A stretch of 9,380 bases of DNA from Deltaproteobacteria bacterium (GTDB lineage Bacteria; Myxococcota; Myxococcia; Myxococcales; 40CM-4-68-19). The stretch covers positions 1 through 9,380 of the forward strand of contig VBLM01000020.1 in NCBI GenBank assembly GCA_005879095.1, read 5' to 3'. The notes under the pieces are model-generated. The model was given only the letters and a program-made list of their open reading frames with translations. It searched no databases and was not told the origin of the DNA. Position 1 is the stretch's first letter. Every line of letters starts with the position of its first letter. The position numbers and the translations under genes were made by a program. Positions 1-9,163 of this stretch are shown here, piece after piece.

Positions 1-2
1 TC

Positions 3-917
3 GAGGGCTGGCGCCGCTGGAATCGCGATCTCGCGCCGCTCTACCACGAGGTCGGACTGCTCTTCCTGCGCCGCACGCCGATGCGTCCCGGAACGCTGGA
101 GCAGGATAGCTTCGACGTCCTCTCGCGCCGCGGCCATCCGATCGAAATGCTCGACGCCGCGGCCATCCTGAAGCGATTTCCCGCCTGGAGCGAGGCCTGG
201 ACCTGCGGCACGTTCAACCCGGTGGGCGGTTTCGTCGAGAGTGGAAAAGCGATCGCGCGGCTGGTCGAGGAAGCGCGCCGCGCCGGCGTCGAGCTGGTCG
301 AAGGAGAGTTCACCGGCGAGGTGAAGGCGGACCGGATCGTTCTCGCGCTCGGCGCCTGGACGCCGCACGTTCTTCCGCATCTCGCGGGCGAATTCCGATC
401 GACCGGACATCCGGTTTTTCACCTGATGCCGCGCGATCCGGCGCCGTTCGCAGCGGAAAAGTTTCCCGTCTTCTGCGCCGACATCTCCTCGACCGGCTGG
501 TACGGCTTCCCGGTCCACCCGTCGACCGGCGTGATCAAGGTCGCCCGCCACGGTCCCGGCCGCCCGATGCACCCGGAATCGCCCGATCGCGCCGTCACCG
601 CCGAAGAAATCGCCGAGCTTCGCGCATTCTTGGGCGAAACCTTCCCGCAGCTCGCCGATGCGCCGCTCGTCTCCACCCGCATCTGCCTCTACTGCGACTC
701 CCCCGACGGTCACTTCTGGATCGCGCGCGATCCGGCCCGGCCGAACGTCGTGGTGGCTGCCGGCGACAGCGGCCACGCCTTCAAGTTCGCTCCGATCCTT
801 GGCGAGCTCGTCGCCGACGTGACGGAAGGACGCAGCGCCGAGCAGCGGTTCCGCTGGCGAGCCGGCGGCCCGCGCGGTCCATGGCAGGAAGCTGCCCGCA
901 GCACCGGCACACCCTGA
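3..917 (+). CDS. FAD-dependent amine oxidase, sarcosine/N-methyltryptophan oxidase-like (5' partial)
   Basis: The frame is open from base 3 (first visible residues EGWRRWN), so the start and the N-terminal Rossmann GxGxxG FAD-binding motif lie upstream; 304 residues are visible. The C-terminal part matches the DAO/monomeric sarcosine oxidase family. VIKVARHGPG (codons from 531) corresponds to the stretch holding the active-site Lys and His of MSOX. ICLYCDSPDGHFWI (from 681) contains a Cys (684-686) at the position that covalently binds FAD in MSOX and N-methyltryptophan oxidase. VVVAAGDSGHAFKFAPILGE is the conserved flavin/substrate-carboxylate motif with its Lys. The family oxidises secondary or N-methyl amino acids to an imine and H2O2 in the cytoplasm; the exact substrate cannot be read here. 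A poorly conserved 25-residue tail follows the last family motif. The yceI-like gene lies 73 nt downstream on the same strand; nothing else visible links the two functionally. Confidence 0.88.
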   Translation, partial: EGWRRWNRDLAPLYHEVGLLFLRRTPMRPGTLEQDSFDVLSRRGHPIEMLDAAAILKRFPAWSEAWTCGTFNPVGGFVESGKAIARLVEEARRAGVELVEGEFTGEVKADRIVLALGAWTPHVLPHLAGEFRSTGHPVFHLMPRDPAPFAAEKFPVFCADISSTGWYGFPVHPSTGVIKVARHGPGRPMHPESPDRAVTAEEIAELRAFLGETFPQLADAPLVSTRICLYCDSPDGHFWIARDPARPNVVVAAGDSGHAFKFAPILGELVADVTEGRSAEQRFRWRAGGPRGPWQEAARSTGTP

Positions 918-1244
918 CCGGCGATCCAGCAATTTCGTCGCGGCCGCCCTCCGACTCGAATCCGGCCCGCTTCTTGCTCATCCTGATCGCATGCGATTGC
1001 TCTCGACATTCCTGCTTGCGATCGCGACCGCGGCCGGCGCCGACCAGCCCGAACAGGCGCTGGTGACCTACGAAGCGCAAGTGGGCGGAGGGCAGATCTC
1101 CGGGGTCTCGCACTCGCTGGAGTGGAGCGCGACGGCGCTGACGCCGCAGAGCGCGCAGATCCGCCTGCGCGTCCCGATCGACTCGTTCGATTCCGGCCAT
1201 GCCGACTTCGATTCGCAGCTGCGCGCGGCGGTCGACTCGGCGCG

Positions 1245-2718
<1,474 letters not shown>

Positions 2719-2741
<23 letters not shown>

Positions 2742-4011
2742 CCGGCCTCCCTTCGAGACGAAGCGGCAGCGTGCCGGTCGCGACCGTCCCGCGGCCCTCC
2801 TCGCTGTCGTACTCGAGCGAGCCGCCGTGCTGGGTGAAGGCCGCTCGCGCCATCGCCACGCCGAGGCCGGTGCCCTGTTCGCGGGTGGTGAAGAACGGCG
2901 TCCCCACGCGCTCGAGCACGTCGGGCGGCATGCCGCGGCCGGAATCGCGCACTTCGACGCGCGCGTGGCCGTCGCTCTGGACGATGCGGACCTCGACGCT
3001 GCCGCCGCGCGGCGTCGCGTCGAGCGCGTTGGCCACCAGGTTGAAGAGCGCCTCGCGCAGCCGGCGCGGATCGGCCTCGATCGACGACTCGCCGGTCCGC
3101 CGCAGCGCCACGCCGGCCCCCGACGCCTGCGCGCCGAGCAGATCGATCACTTCGTCCGCGAGCGACGCCAGCGAGAGCCGCTCGCGCCGCAGCTTCTCCA
3201 GCGGCCGCGAAAAAGACAAGTATTCCTGCAGGATACAGCCCATCCGCTCGACCTCGGACTCGGCCACCTTGAGCCGCTCGGCCGACTTTTCGTCGCAGGC
3301 GTCCTTCCGCGAGAGCTGGACCAGCGCCTTGATCGCGCCGAGCGGGTTCTTCAATTCGTGCGAGAGCTGCGCGGAGAGCTGTTCCAGCTCGCGCGCCCGG
3401 GCCATTGCTTCGTGAACGCGCTGGTCGCGGGCCCGATCGAAGTGGCCGCGGCTCTCGTGCAGCGCCTTCGTCATCGCGATCACGTACGCGCTGTGGAGGA
3501 AGACGGTGGCGAACAGCGTCAGGCCGATCAGCTGCGCGTAGTACGGCTCGGCAACCGTCGGACCGAGCCAGCTGGAGGGCAAGAGAATCAGCGCGAGCGC
3601 CCCGACGATGGCGAGCTTCATCGCCGCTTTCGACTCCCGCGACCAGCCGAACGTGACCAGGATGCCGGAGAGCGGCGGGATGGTGGCGATGAGGAACGGG
3701 CTGCGCAGCCCGCCGGTCAGCCCGGCGATGACGAACTGGGAAAAGACCCCGAGGAGCCAGATGGTGGTGCCGGTCCGCGGGCAGTCCTCGGGACGCTCCC
3801 GGACCAGGTTTGCGAACAGTAGAACCGCCACCGCCGCCGTACGCCAGGCCGGATAGTCGGCCCGCCAGAGCCCGAGGACGAACAGAATTGCAATGAAGAT
3901 GTGAGAGTACGAAGCGGCCCGCTTGACCTTGAAAGCCCAGCTGGCCCCGGGCGGTGCGGGCGGCATCATGCCCGCTGTACTCGCAAAAGCCGGACCGTCG
4001 TTCGGATTCAT
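2719..4011 (-). CDS. Membrane sensor histidine kinase, six-helix N-terminal domain, HisKA/HATPase
   Basis: 430 residues from ATG 4011. The N-terminal domain has about six hydrophobic helices (roughly 35-53, 55-70, 82-98, 104-121, 131-146, 158-179) with very short loops, so it probably senses a signal within or near the membrane. The loop GGLRSPF (100-106) resembles the quinone-binding GGxxNPF of RegB/PrrB kinases, with Ser for Asn. A charged linker (about 184-216) leads to the H box SHELKNPLG (phospho-acceptor H218). The ATPase has the N box NLVANALDA (324-332), G1 DSGRGM (356-361), F box PFFTT (372-376) and G2 GTGLG (380-384). All catalytic boxes are intact. It autophosphorylates and should pass phosphate to the regulator encoded just downstream. 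Start choice is uncertain: GAGGGG abuts the 4011 ATG with no spacing, and ATGs at 4047 and 3972 are alternatives. The frame stays open to 4278, but that stretch lacks homology and runs antisense into the tolC-like gene. Confidence 0.88.
2746..2753 (-). promoter_or_regulatory. Shine-Dalgarno that fixes the TTG start of the response regulator
   Basis: On the minus strand this reads AAGGGAGG, ending 4 nt before the TTG at 2741-2739. It is the strongest ribosome-binding site visible in the two-component pair and supports the TTG start. It lies inside the last codons of the kinase gene, as expected for coupled translation. Confidence 0.7.
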
Positions 4012-4108
4012 CCCCTCAGTATGCACGGGGAATGCCGGATCGCGCATCCTGCCGGAAGGGCGGTCGATAAGTGTATGCGGTTCCAGCAATTGAAATTTCG
4101 TGAACGAG

Positions 4109-4122
4109 CAGCCGAAAGGCTG
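4109..4122. repeat. Small inverted repeat with GAAA loop beside the -24 element
   Basis: CAGCC (4109-4113) and GGCTG (4118-4122) are perfect 5-bp complements around a GAAA tetraloop. The right arm overlaps the first two bases of the TGGCACG element. It could be an operator half-site pair or chance; five pairs alone are too few to call a terminator, and there is no T-run after it. Confidence 0.3.
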
Positions 4123-4137
4123 GCACGTTCTGTGAAG
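4121..4137 (+). promoter_or_regulatory. Candidate sigma-54 promoter upstream of the efflux operon
   Basis: TGGCACG (4121-4127) is an exact match to the consensus -24 element. At the correct spacing the -12 element reads GTGAA (from 4132) instead of TTGCA, so the usual GC is GA. The adjacent NtrC-type regulator makes a sigma-54 promoter plausible here, but the weak -12 half leaves this open. Transcription would begin near 4147, which would exclude the ATG at 4150 and its Shine-Dalgarno (4134-4141) and require the start at 4186. Confidence 0.35.
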
Positions 4138-4141
4138 AGGG
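4134..4141 (+). promoter_or_regulatory. Shine-Dalgarno for the tolC-like gene
   Basis: GAAGAGGG lies 8 nt before ATG 4150, a normal spacing. By contrast the AAGGG before ATG 4186 is only 1 nt from that start codon. This is why 4150 is preferred, although it conflicts with a sigma-54 start site near 4147. Confidence 0.5.
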
Positions 4142-4149
4142 CCCGCGGC

Positions 4150-5454
4150 ATGTCGATCTACGATCTTCCCGTTCGACGTAAGGGTATGAGGCTCCTGGTT
4201 CCGGGCTTGCTGCTCCTCTCGTCGCCTGCGTTCGCGCTCCAGCCCCTGGATGCGTTCGTCAAATCGGCCCTCCAGCACAATCCCGACGCGCTGGAGGCGA
4301 AGGCCAACCTAGACCAGCAGAACGCCCAGCACGACCTGGCGTTCGGCCGGGTGCTGCCGGGCGTTTCCGCCCGCGGCACGTACACGCGCAACCAGTACGA
4401 TTCGGTCGTCACCCTCTCGGGCCAGACCTACACGCTCTCGCCGATCGACCAGTGGGACGGCTTCGCGACCCTCAACGTGCCGCTGGTCGACCTGGCCGGC
4501 TGGTCACGCGTCAACGCCACGGATACAGGGGCAAAAGCGGCCGGCGAGCAGCTCGCCGCATCCCGCCTCGGGGTCCAGGCGCAGGTCGCGCAGGGGTATT
4601 ACCAGCTGGTCGCGAACCTGGCGCTGGTGACGGCTTCGCAGAAGGCGCTCGACGTCGCGCGAGAAAACCTCAAGCTGGCGCAGAACCGGTACGACGCCGG
4701 CGTCGGGCAGGCGCTGGACGTGGACCGGGCCCGCGCCGACGTCGAGCTGCAGACGCAACAGCTGGCGGTGGCGAATCTGCAAGTTGCGCTGGCCGTCCGC
4801 GCGCTCGAGTCGGCGTCCGATCTGAAGCCGGACATGTCCGCGGTGGTGCAGCTGACCGACGATCTGCATGTCGAGCCGCCGTTGCCCTCGTTCGAAGAGG
4901 GTTTCGATCGTCTTCCGGCGGTGGCCGCGGCCAGCGACACCACGCAGGCCGCCGAGCAGCAGGCGGGCGCGCAAAAATTCACCTACTTGCCGGCCCTCGC
5001 CGGCACCTTCACCGAGCACGGCACGACCTCGCCGGGCTTCATCGGCCACCGGTGGACGTGGCAGGCCGTGATCGGACTGACCTGGGCGCTGGATTTCACC
5101 ACCCCGGCCGGCGTTCGCAACCTGGAAGCGGTCGCTGACGGAGCGCGCGCCCGGGAGCTGAGGGCACGGCTCGCCGCGCGGGACGCCATCCACCGCCAGT
5201 GGGAGACGGTCGAGGCCGACATCGCCCGCAGCCGATCGGCGCGGGTCGGCCAGACGGCCGCCGCCCACGCCGTCGCACAGGCACACGATCGTTACCAGGC
5301 CGGCACGATCACCCAGCTCGATCTCTTGCAGGCTCAGCGCGACGCGTTCGCGGCGGACGTGGCGCGCATCCAGGCCGACGCCGATCTGGTCAACGCCCGT
5401 GCCCAGCTTCGACTCGCAGCAGGACAAGGGCTCCTCAAGGAAGGTATGCAATGA
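4150..5454 (+). CDS. TolC/OprM-type outer-membrane efflux factor
   Basis: 434 residues from ATG 4150 (422 if the start is 4186). The signal peptide has n-region VRRKGMR, a Leu-rich core and probable cleavage after PAFA (residue 29); there is no lipobox cysteine, so it is not a lipoprotein. Two OEP repeats are visible. The first has long helices around 136-220, including YYQLVANLALVTASQKAL and the family motif NRYDAGVGQALDVDRARADVE (179-199). The second is around 335-425, with the parallel motif DRYQAGTITQLDLLQAQRD (380-398). Members form trimeric channels through the outer membrane with a periplasmic helical barrel that docks to the adaptor and RND pump. Length is in the normal family range. 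It is the first gene of the efflux operon, and its stop overlaps the next start (ATGA at 5451-5454). The upstream frame, open from 3901, is antisense to the kinase and was not included. Confidence 0.92.
   Translation: MSIYDLPVRRKGMRLLVPGLLLLSSPAFALQPLDAFVKSALQHNPDALEAKANLDQQNAQHDLAFGRVLPGVSARGTYTRNQYDSVVTLSGQTYTLSPIDQWDGFATLNVPLVDLAGWSRVNATDTGAKAAGEQLAASRLGVQAQVAQGYYQLVANLALVTASQKALDVARENLKLAQNRYDAGVGQALDVDRARADVELQTQQLAVANLQVALAVRALESASDLKPDMSAVVQLTDDLHVEPPLPSFEEGFDRLPAVAAASDTTQAAEQQAGAQKFTYLPALAGTFTEHGTTSPGFIGHRWTWQAVIGLTWALDFTTPAGVRNLEAVADGARARELRARLAARDAIHRQWETVEADIARSRSARVGQTAAAHAVAQAHDRYQAGTITQLDLLQAQRDAFAADVARIQADADLVNARAQLRLAAGQGLLKEGMQ
5437..5444 (+). promoter_or_regulatory. Shine-Dalgarno for the membrane-fusion protein
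   Basis: AAGGAAGG sits 6 nt before the ATG at 5451, inside the final codons of the tolC-like gene. It confirms 5451 as the start rather than any upstream in-frame codon (the frame is open from 5199). Confidence 0.75.
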
Positions 5455-6653
5455 ACCAGGTGGCGCTGAAAGGCATCGAATCCCCCATCAGGGCGGAGGC
5501 TCGCGTGGAAATGGCAGCGGTTCCGGTGCGGACCGGCAAGAAACGGGTGTGGTTCCTGGCGGTGGGCGGGGTGGTCGCGATCATCGTCGTGCTCGCCGGG
5601 ATCAAGGCGATGCAGATCGGCGCCATGATCAAGGCCGGCAAGTCGTTCGCCATTCCGCCCGAGACGGTGACTTCCGCCAAGGTCGACGCGGTGAAGTGGC
5701 AGGCCTCGCGCGAGGCGGTCGGCACGCTGGTCGCGGTGCGCGCCGTCACCGTCGCTTCCGAAGTGCCGGGCACGGTGCGCGAGCTCGGTTTCGAGTCGGG
5801 CGCGTTCGTCCGCCGCGGCGACGTGATGGTCCGGATGGACACCTCGACCGAAGAGGCGCAGCTCACCTCCGCCGAGGCCGAGGCCGCGCTCGCCAAGAGC
5901 AACCTGGGCCGGACCCGGACGCTGCGTGGCCAGAACGCGGCCACGCCCGCCGATCTCGACGCGGCCGAGGCCCGCTTCAACCAGAGCTCCGCCAATGTCG
6001 CGGTGCTCAAGGCCACCATCGCCAAGAAGACCATCCACGCGCCGTTCGACGGCCGCGTCGCCATCCGGCAGGTCGAGCTGGGGCAGGTGCTTTCGCCGGG
6101 GACGGCCATCGCCTCGCTGCAGTCGATCAACCCGATCCACGCCGACTTCTGGCTGCCGCAACAGGTGCTCGCCGATCTGCGCGTCGGGATGCAGGCGCGG
6201 CTGCGCACCGACGTGTTTCCCGATCAGAACTGGAACGGCCTCGTCACGACCGTCAACCCGGAGGTCGATCTGGCCACCCGCAACGTCCGGGTCCGTGCGA
6301 CTTTCCCCAACAGTGACGGTCGCTTGCGGCCGGGCATGTTCGCCAACGTCGACGTGCTCTCGCCCGACGAGCGCCCCGCGCTGGTGATCCCGGCGACGGC
6401 GGTGATCTACGCGCCGTACGGCGACTCGGTCTTCGCGATCGAGCAGAAGGACAAGCAGCTCGTCGCGCACCAGAAGTTCGTCCGCCTCGGCGAGCGGCGC
6501 GGCGACCTGGTGGCGGTCGTCACCGGGCTGAACGCGGGCGAGGAAATCGTCTCCAGCGGCGCGTTCAAGCTGCACAACGGAAGCACGCTGGTCATTCGCA
6601 ACGACCTCGCGCCGGAAGCCCAGGCGGCGCCCAAGCTGACGGATCCCAAATGA
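5451..6653 (+). CDS. RND efflux periplasmic adaptor (membrane-fusion protein, HlyD/AcrA family)
   Basis: 400 residues. After a 30-residue cytoplasmic tail with KK/KR charges, a single membrane anchor (about 33-53, WFLAVGGVVAIIVVLAG) holds it in the inner membrane; no lipoprotein cysteine is present, unlike AcrA. The lipoyl half-motifs are VASEVPGTVRELGFESGAFV (101-120) and IHAPFDGRVAIRQVELGQVL (195-214). Between them lies a short alpha-hairpin of about 60 residues rich in Ala/Glu (134-190). The beta-barrel (about 225-300) includes IHADFWLPQQ and RLRPGMFANVDV, and the membrane-proximal domain follows (IPATAVIY to STLVIRN). It bridges the RND pump and the outer-membrane channel. The start overlaps the tolC-like stop, and its stop overlaps the RND start in another ATGA, so the three proteins are made in coupled fashion. 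Confidence 0.93.
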   Translation: MNQVALKGIESPIRAEARVEMAAVPVRTGKKRVWFLAVGGVVAIIVVLAGIKAMQIGAMIKAGKSFAIPPETVTSAKVDAVKWQASREAVGTLVAVRAVTVASEVPGTVRELGFESGAFVRRGDVMVRMDTSTEEAQLTSAEAEAALAKSNLGRTRTLRGQNAATPADLDAAEARFNQSSANVAVLKATIAKKTIHAPFDGRVAIRQVELGQVLSPGTAIASLQSINPIHADFWLPQQVLADLRVGMQARLRTDVFPDQNWNGLVTTVNPEVDLATRNVRVRATFPNSDGRLRPGMFANVDVLSPDERPALVIPATAVIYAPYGDSVFAIEQKDKQLVAHQKFVRLGERRGDLVAVVTGLNAGEEIVSSGAFKLHNGSTLVIRNDLAPEAQAAPKLTDPK

Positions 6654-9163
6654 GCTTCACCGACCTCTTCATCCGGCGGCCAGTTCTGGCGCTTGTCGTC
6701 AACCTGCTCATCGTCATCGCCGGCGTGCAGGCCATCCGTTCGCTCAACGTGCGGCAGTATCCGCGCAGCGAGAACGCGGCCATCACCGTCACCACCGCGT
6801 ACGTCGGGGCCAACGCGCAGCTGGTGCGCGGATTCGTCACCACGCCGCTCGAGCGGGTGATCGCGGCGGCGGACGGCATCGACTACATCGAGTCCGACAG
6901 CAAGCAGAACGTGTCGATCATCCGCGCCCGCCTGCGCCTCAATCACGATGCCAACAAGGCGCTCTCGGAGATCTCCTCCAAGGTCGACCAGGTCCGGCGC
7001 GATCTGCCGCCTGAAGCCGAAGTACCCGTTTTGAATATCGAATCTGCCGACAGCCAGTTCGCCTCGGCGTACCTGAGCTTCTCCTCGGAATTCCTCAAGC
7101 AGAACGAGATCACCGACTACCTGGTGCGCGTCGTGCAGCCGCGCCTGTCGGCGATCGAGGGCGTGCAGCGCGCGGACATCCTCGGCGCGCGCACGTTTGC
7201 CATGCGCATCTGGCTCAAGCCCGACAAGATGGCGGCGCTCAACATCAGCCCCGCGCAGATCCGCCAGGCGCTGGCCGCCAACAACTACCTGGCTGCGGTC
7301 GGGACCACGAAGGGCCGGCTGGTGCAGGTGAACCTGACCGCCAACACCGACCTGCGCTCGGTGGACGAGTTCGAGAAGATGGTCGTGCGGCAGAGCGGCG
7401 GCGCCACGGTTCGTCTGAAGGACGTGGCCGACGTGCAACTTGGCGCCGAGGACTATGACACGCAGGTGAACTTCAGCGGGCAGACGGCGGTCTTCATCGG
7501 CGTCTGGTCGCTGCCCAACGCCAACGCGCTCGATGTGATCAAGCGCGTGCGCGTGGAGATGAACAATCTGCAGCGCGACATCCCCGAGCAGATCAAGGCG
7601 GTCATCGCGTACGACGCGACCGCCTACATCCGCAGCGCCATCAGCGAAGTGGTGGAGACGCTGCTGGAGACGGTGCTGATCGTGGTCATCGTCATCTTCC
7701 TCTTCCTCGGCTCGCTGCGCTCGTCGCTGGTGCCGGTGGTGGCCATCCCGACCTCGCTGATCGGCGGCATCTTCCTCATCCAATCATTTGGATTTACTAT
7801 CAATTTGCTCACGCTGCTGGCGATCGTCCTATCCGTCGGACTGGTGGTGGACGACGCGATCGTGGTGGTGGAAAACGTCGAGCGCCACCTGCGCGAGGGA
7901 CTCAAACCGCTCGACGCGGCGCTGAAAGGCGCGCGCGAGCTCGTCGGGCCGATCATCTCGATGACCATCACGCTCGCCGCGGTCTACGCGCCGATCGCGT
8001 TCCAGGGCGGCCTGACCGGCTCGCTCTTCCGCGAGTTCGCGCTCACGCTGGCTGGCGCGGTCACCATCTCCGGCATCGTCGCGCTGACGCTCTCGCCGGT
8101 GATGTCGGCGTATCTCCTCGACCGCGACACCGAGGAGCACGGCCTCGCCGCAAAGATCAACCACACCTTCGATCGCGTCAAGGCGGCCTACGGCCGCACC
8201 CTGCAGTCGGTGCTCACGCACCGCGGACCGATCTACCTGGCCTGGGCGATCATCTCGGTGCTCGCGATCCTCATGTTCATGCAGTCGCCAAAAGAGTTGG
8301 CGCCCACCGAGGACCAAGGCGTGATCTTCGGCATCGTCAACACGCCGGCCAACTCGACGCTGCAGCAAGTGACGCAGTCGACGCACGCGATCAATGAAAC
8401 GGTGATGAAGACGCCGGAGACGCAGTTCACCTTCCAGATCACGTTCCCCACCGGCGGATTCTGGGGCGACGGCCTCAAGCCCTGGACCGAGCGGAAGCGC
8501 TCCGCGGCGCAGATCCTGCCGGAGATCTTCGGCAAGGTGTCCGCGATTCCGGGCGTGCAGACGTTCGCGGTGCTCCCGCCGGCGCTGCCGGGAGGCGGCA
8601 ACTTCCCGGTCGAGTTCATCCTCGCTTCGACCGCGGAGCCGAGCGAGATCCTCGGCTTCGCCCAGAAGCTGCAGCAGAAGGCGGCCACCAGCGGGATCTT
8701 CGCCTTCCCGCCGCAGATCGACACCAAGATCGATCAGCCCGAGTCGCAGATCGTGATCGATCGCGACAAGGTAGCCGAGCTGGGCCTCAATCTGCAGCAG
8801 GTCGGGCAGGACATCTCCTCGATGGTGGGCGGCAACTACGTCAACCGCTTCAGCATCGCCGGCCGCAGCTACAAGGTGATTCCGCAGATCGCGCAGTCGG
8901 AAGGTGATCCCGCAGATCGCGCAGTCGGGGCGGCTCAATCCCGAGCAGCTGCAGGACATCTACGTCACCGGGCCGAACGGGCAGCTGGTCGCGCTCAGCA
9001 CCATCGCGAAGATGCAGGACACGGTCACGCCGCGCGCACTGGAGCGGTTCCAGCAGCTCAACGCGGTCAAGCTCTCGGGCGTGGCGATGCGGCCGCTCGA
9101 CGAGGCCCTGCGCTATCTGGAGGACGAGGCGCGGCAGATCCTGCCCAAGGGCTACGCCATTGA
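6650..9163 (+). pseudogene. HAE1-type RND efflux permease, frameshifted by a 28-bp duplication
   Basis: The proton-driven inner-membrane pump of the tripartite system. It starts MSFTDLFIRRPVLALVVNLL (TM1) with ATG overlapping the adaptor stop. The porter subdomains (about 40-330) are followed by TM2-TM6. The TM4 motif VGLVVDDAIVVVENVER (396-412) carries the two proton-relay Asp residues D401 and D402, equivalent to D407/D408 of AcrB. The family sequence runs cleanly to Ser750 (SYKVIPQIAQS). Then a 28-bp tandem duplication (8873-8928) shifts the frame, and an 87-residue Arg/Ala-rich tail unlike any RND protein ends at TGA 9161-9163. This leaves 837 residues instead of about 1040, lacking the end of the second porter half and TM8-TM12, so the pump as written would be inactive. 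The correct frame resumes at 8901 and is open to the window end. If the duplication is an assembly error, the gene is intact and continues past 9380. Close subfamily (MexK-, VexD- or MdtB-like) cannot be fixed by eye. Confidence 0.9.
8873..8928 (+). repeat. 28-bp perfect-boundary tandem duplication, one mismatch
   Basis: Copy 1 is 8873-8900 and copy 2 is 8901-8928. They are identical except for T at 8881 versus C at 8909. In each copy this is the third base of an Ile codon (ATT/ATC), so the difference is silent. Flanking bases differ on both sides, so the unit length is fixed at 28. Because 28 = 9 codons + 1 base, the duplication shifts the reading frame of the RND gene by +1; removing either copy restores a continuous protein. 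Confidence 0.97.

Larger units (their letters stand above)
4012..4149. promoter_or_regulatory. Divergent regulatory region between kinase and efflux operon
   Basis: This is the only substantial gene-free stretch in the window (138 nt) and must hold the promoters for both the kinase/regulator pair and the efflux operon. It contains an AT-rich patch at about 4086-4100, unusual in this GC-rich sequence, with two overlapping palindromes: CAATTG (4087-4092) and GAAATTTC (4092-4099). A small inverted repeat CAGCC-GAAA-GGCTG (4109-4122) follows, and a sigma-54-like -24 element overlaps its right arm. No convincing sigma-70 -35/-10 pair was found in either direction; TTGAAA (4090-4095) has no matching -10 at proper spacing. 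Confidence 0.6.

Noticed and set aside
4021..4038. Minus-strand GG-N10-GC (CGGCATT-N4-GTGCA) as a sigma-54 promoter for the kinase
   Set aside because: Spacing fits, but the -24 half matches only 4 of 7 bases and the implied start (about 4011) would leave no leader for the kinase. GG-N10-GC pairs are common by chance in this base composition.
3901..4149. 83-residue N-terminal extension of the tolC-like frame
   Set aside because: It would place non-homologous sequence before a clear signal peptide and is antisense to the kinase start.
4012..4278. 89-residue N-terminal extension of the kinase frame
   Set aside because: No homology, runs antisense through the divergent promoter and the tolC-like signal peptide; the membrane domain begins well inside the frame.
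8873..8928. Target-site duplication or mobile-element scar
   Set aside because: The copies abut with nothing between them, and 28 bp is long for a transposon target duplication; slippage or an assembly join explains it better.
7829..8959. 376-residue minus-strand frame opposite the RND gene
   Set aside because: His/Arg/Asp-rich composition with no recognisable motifs, antisense to conserved RND sequence; shadow frame.
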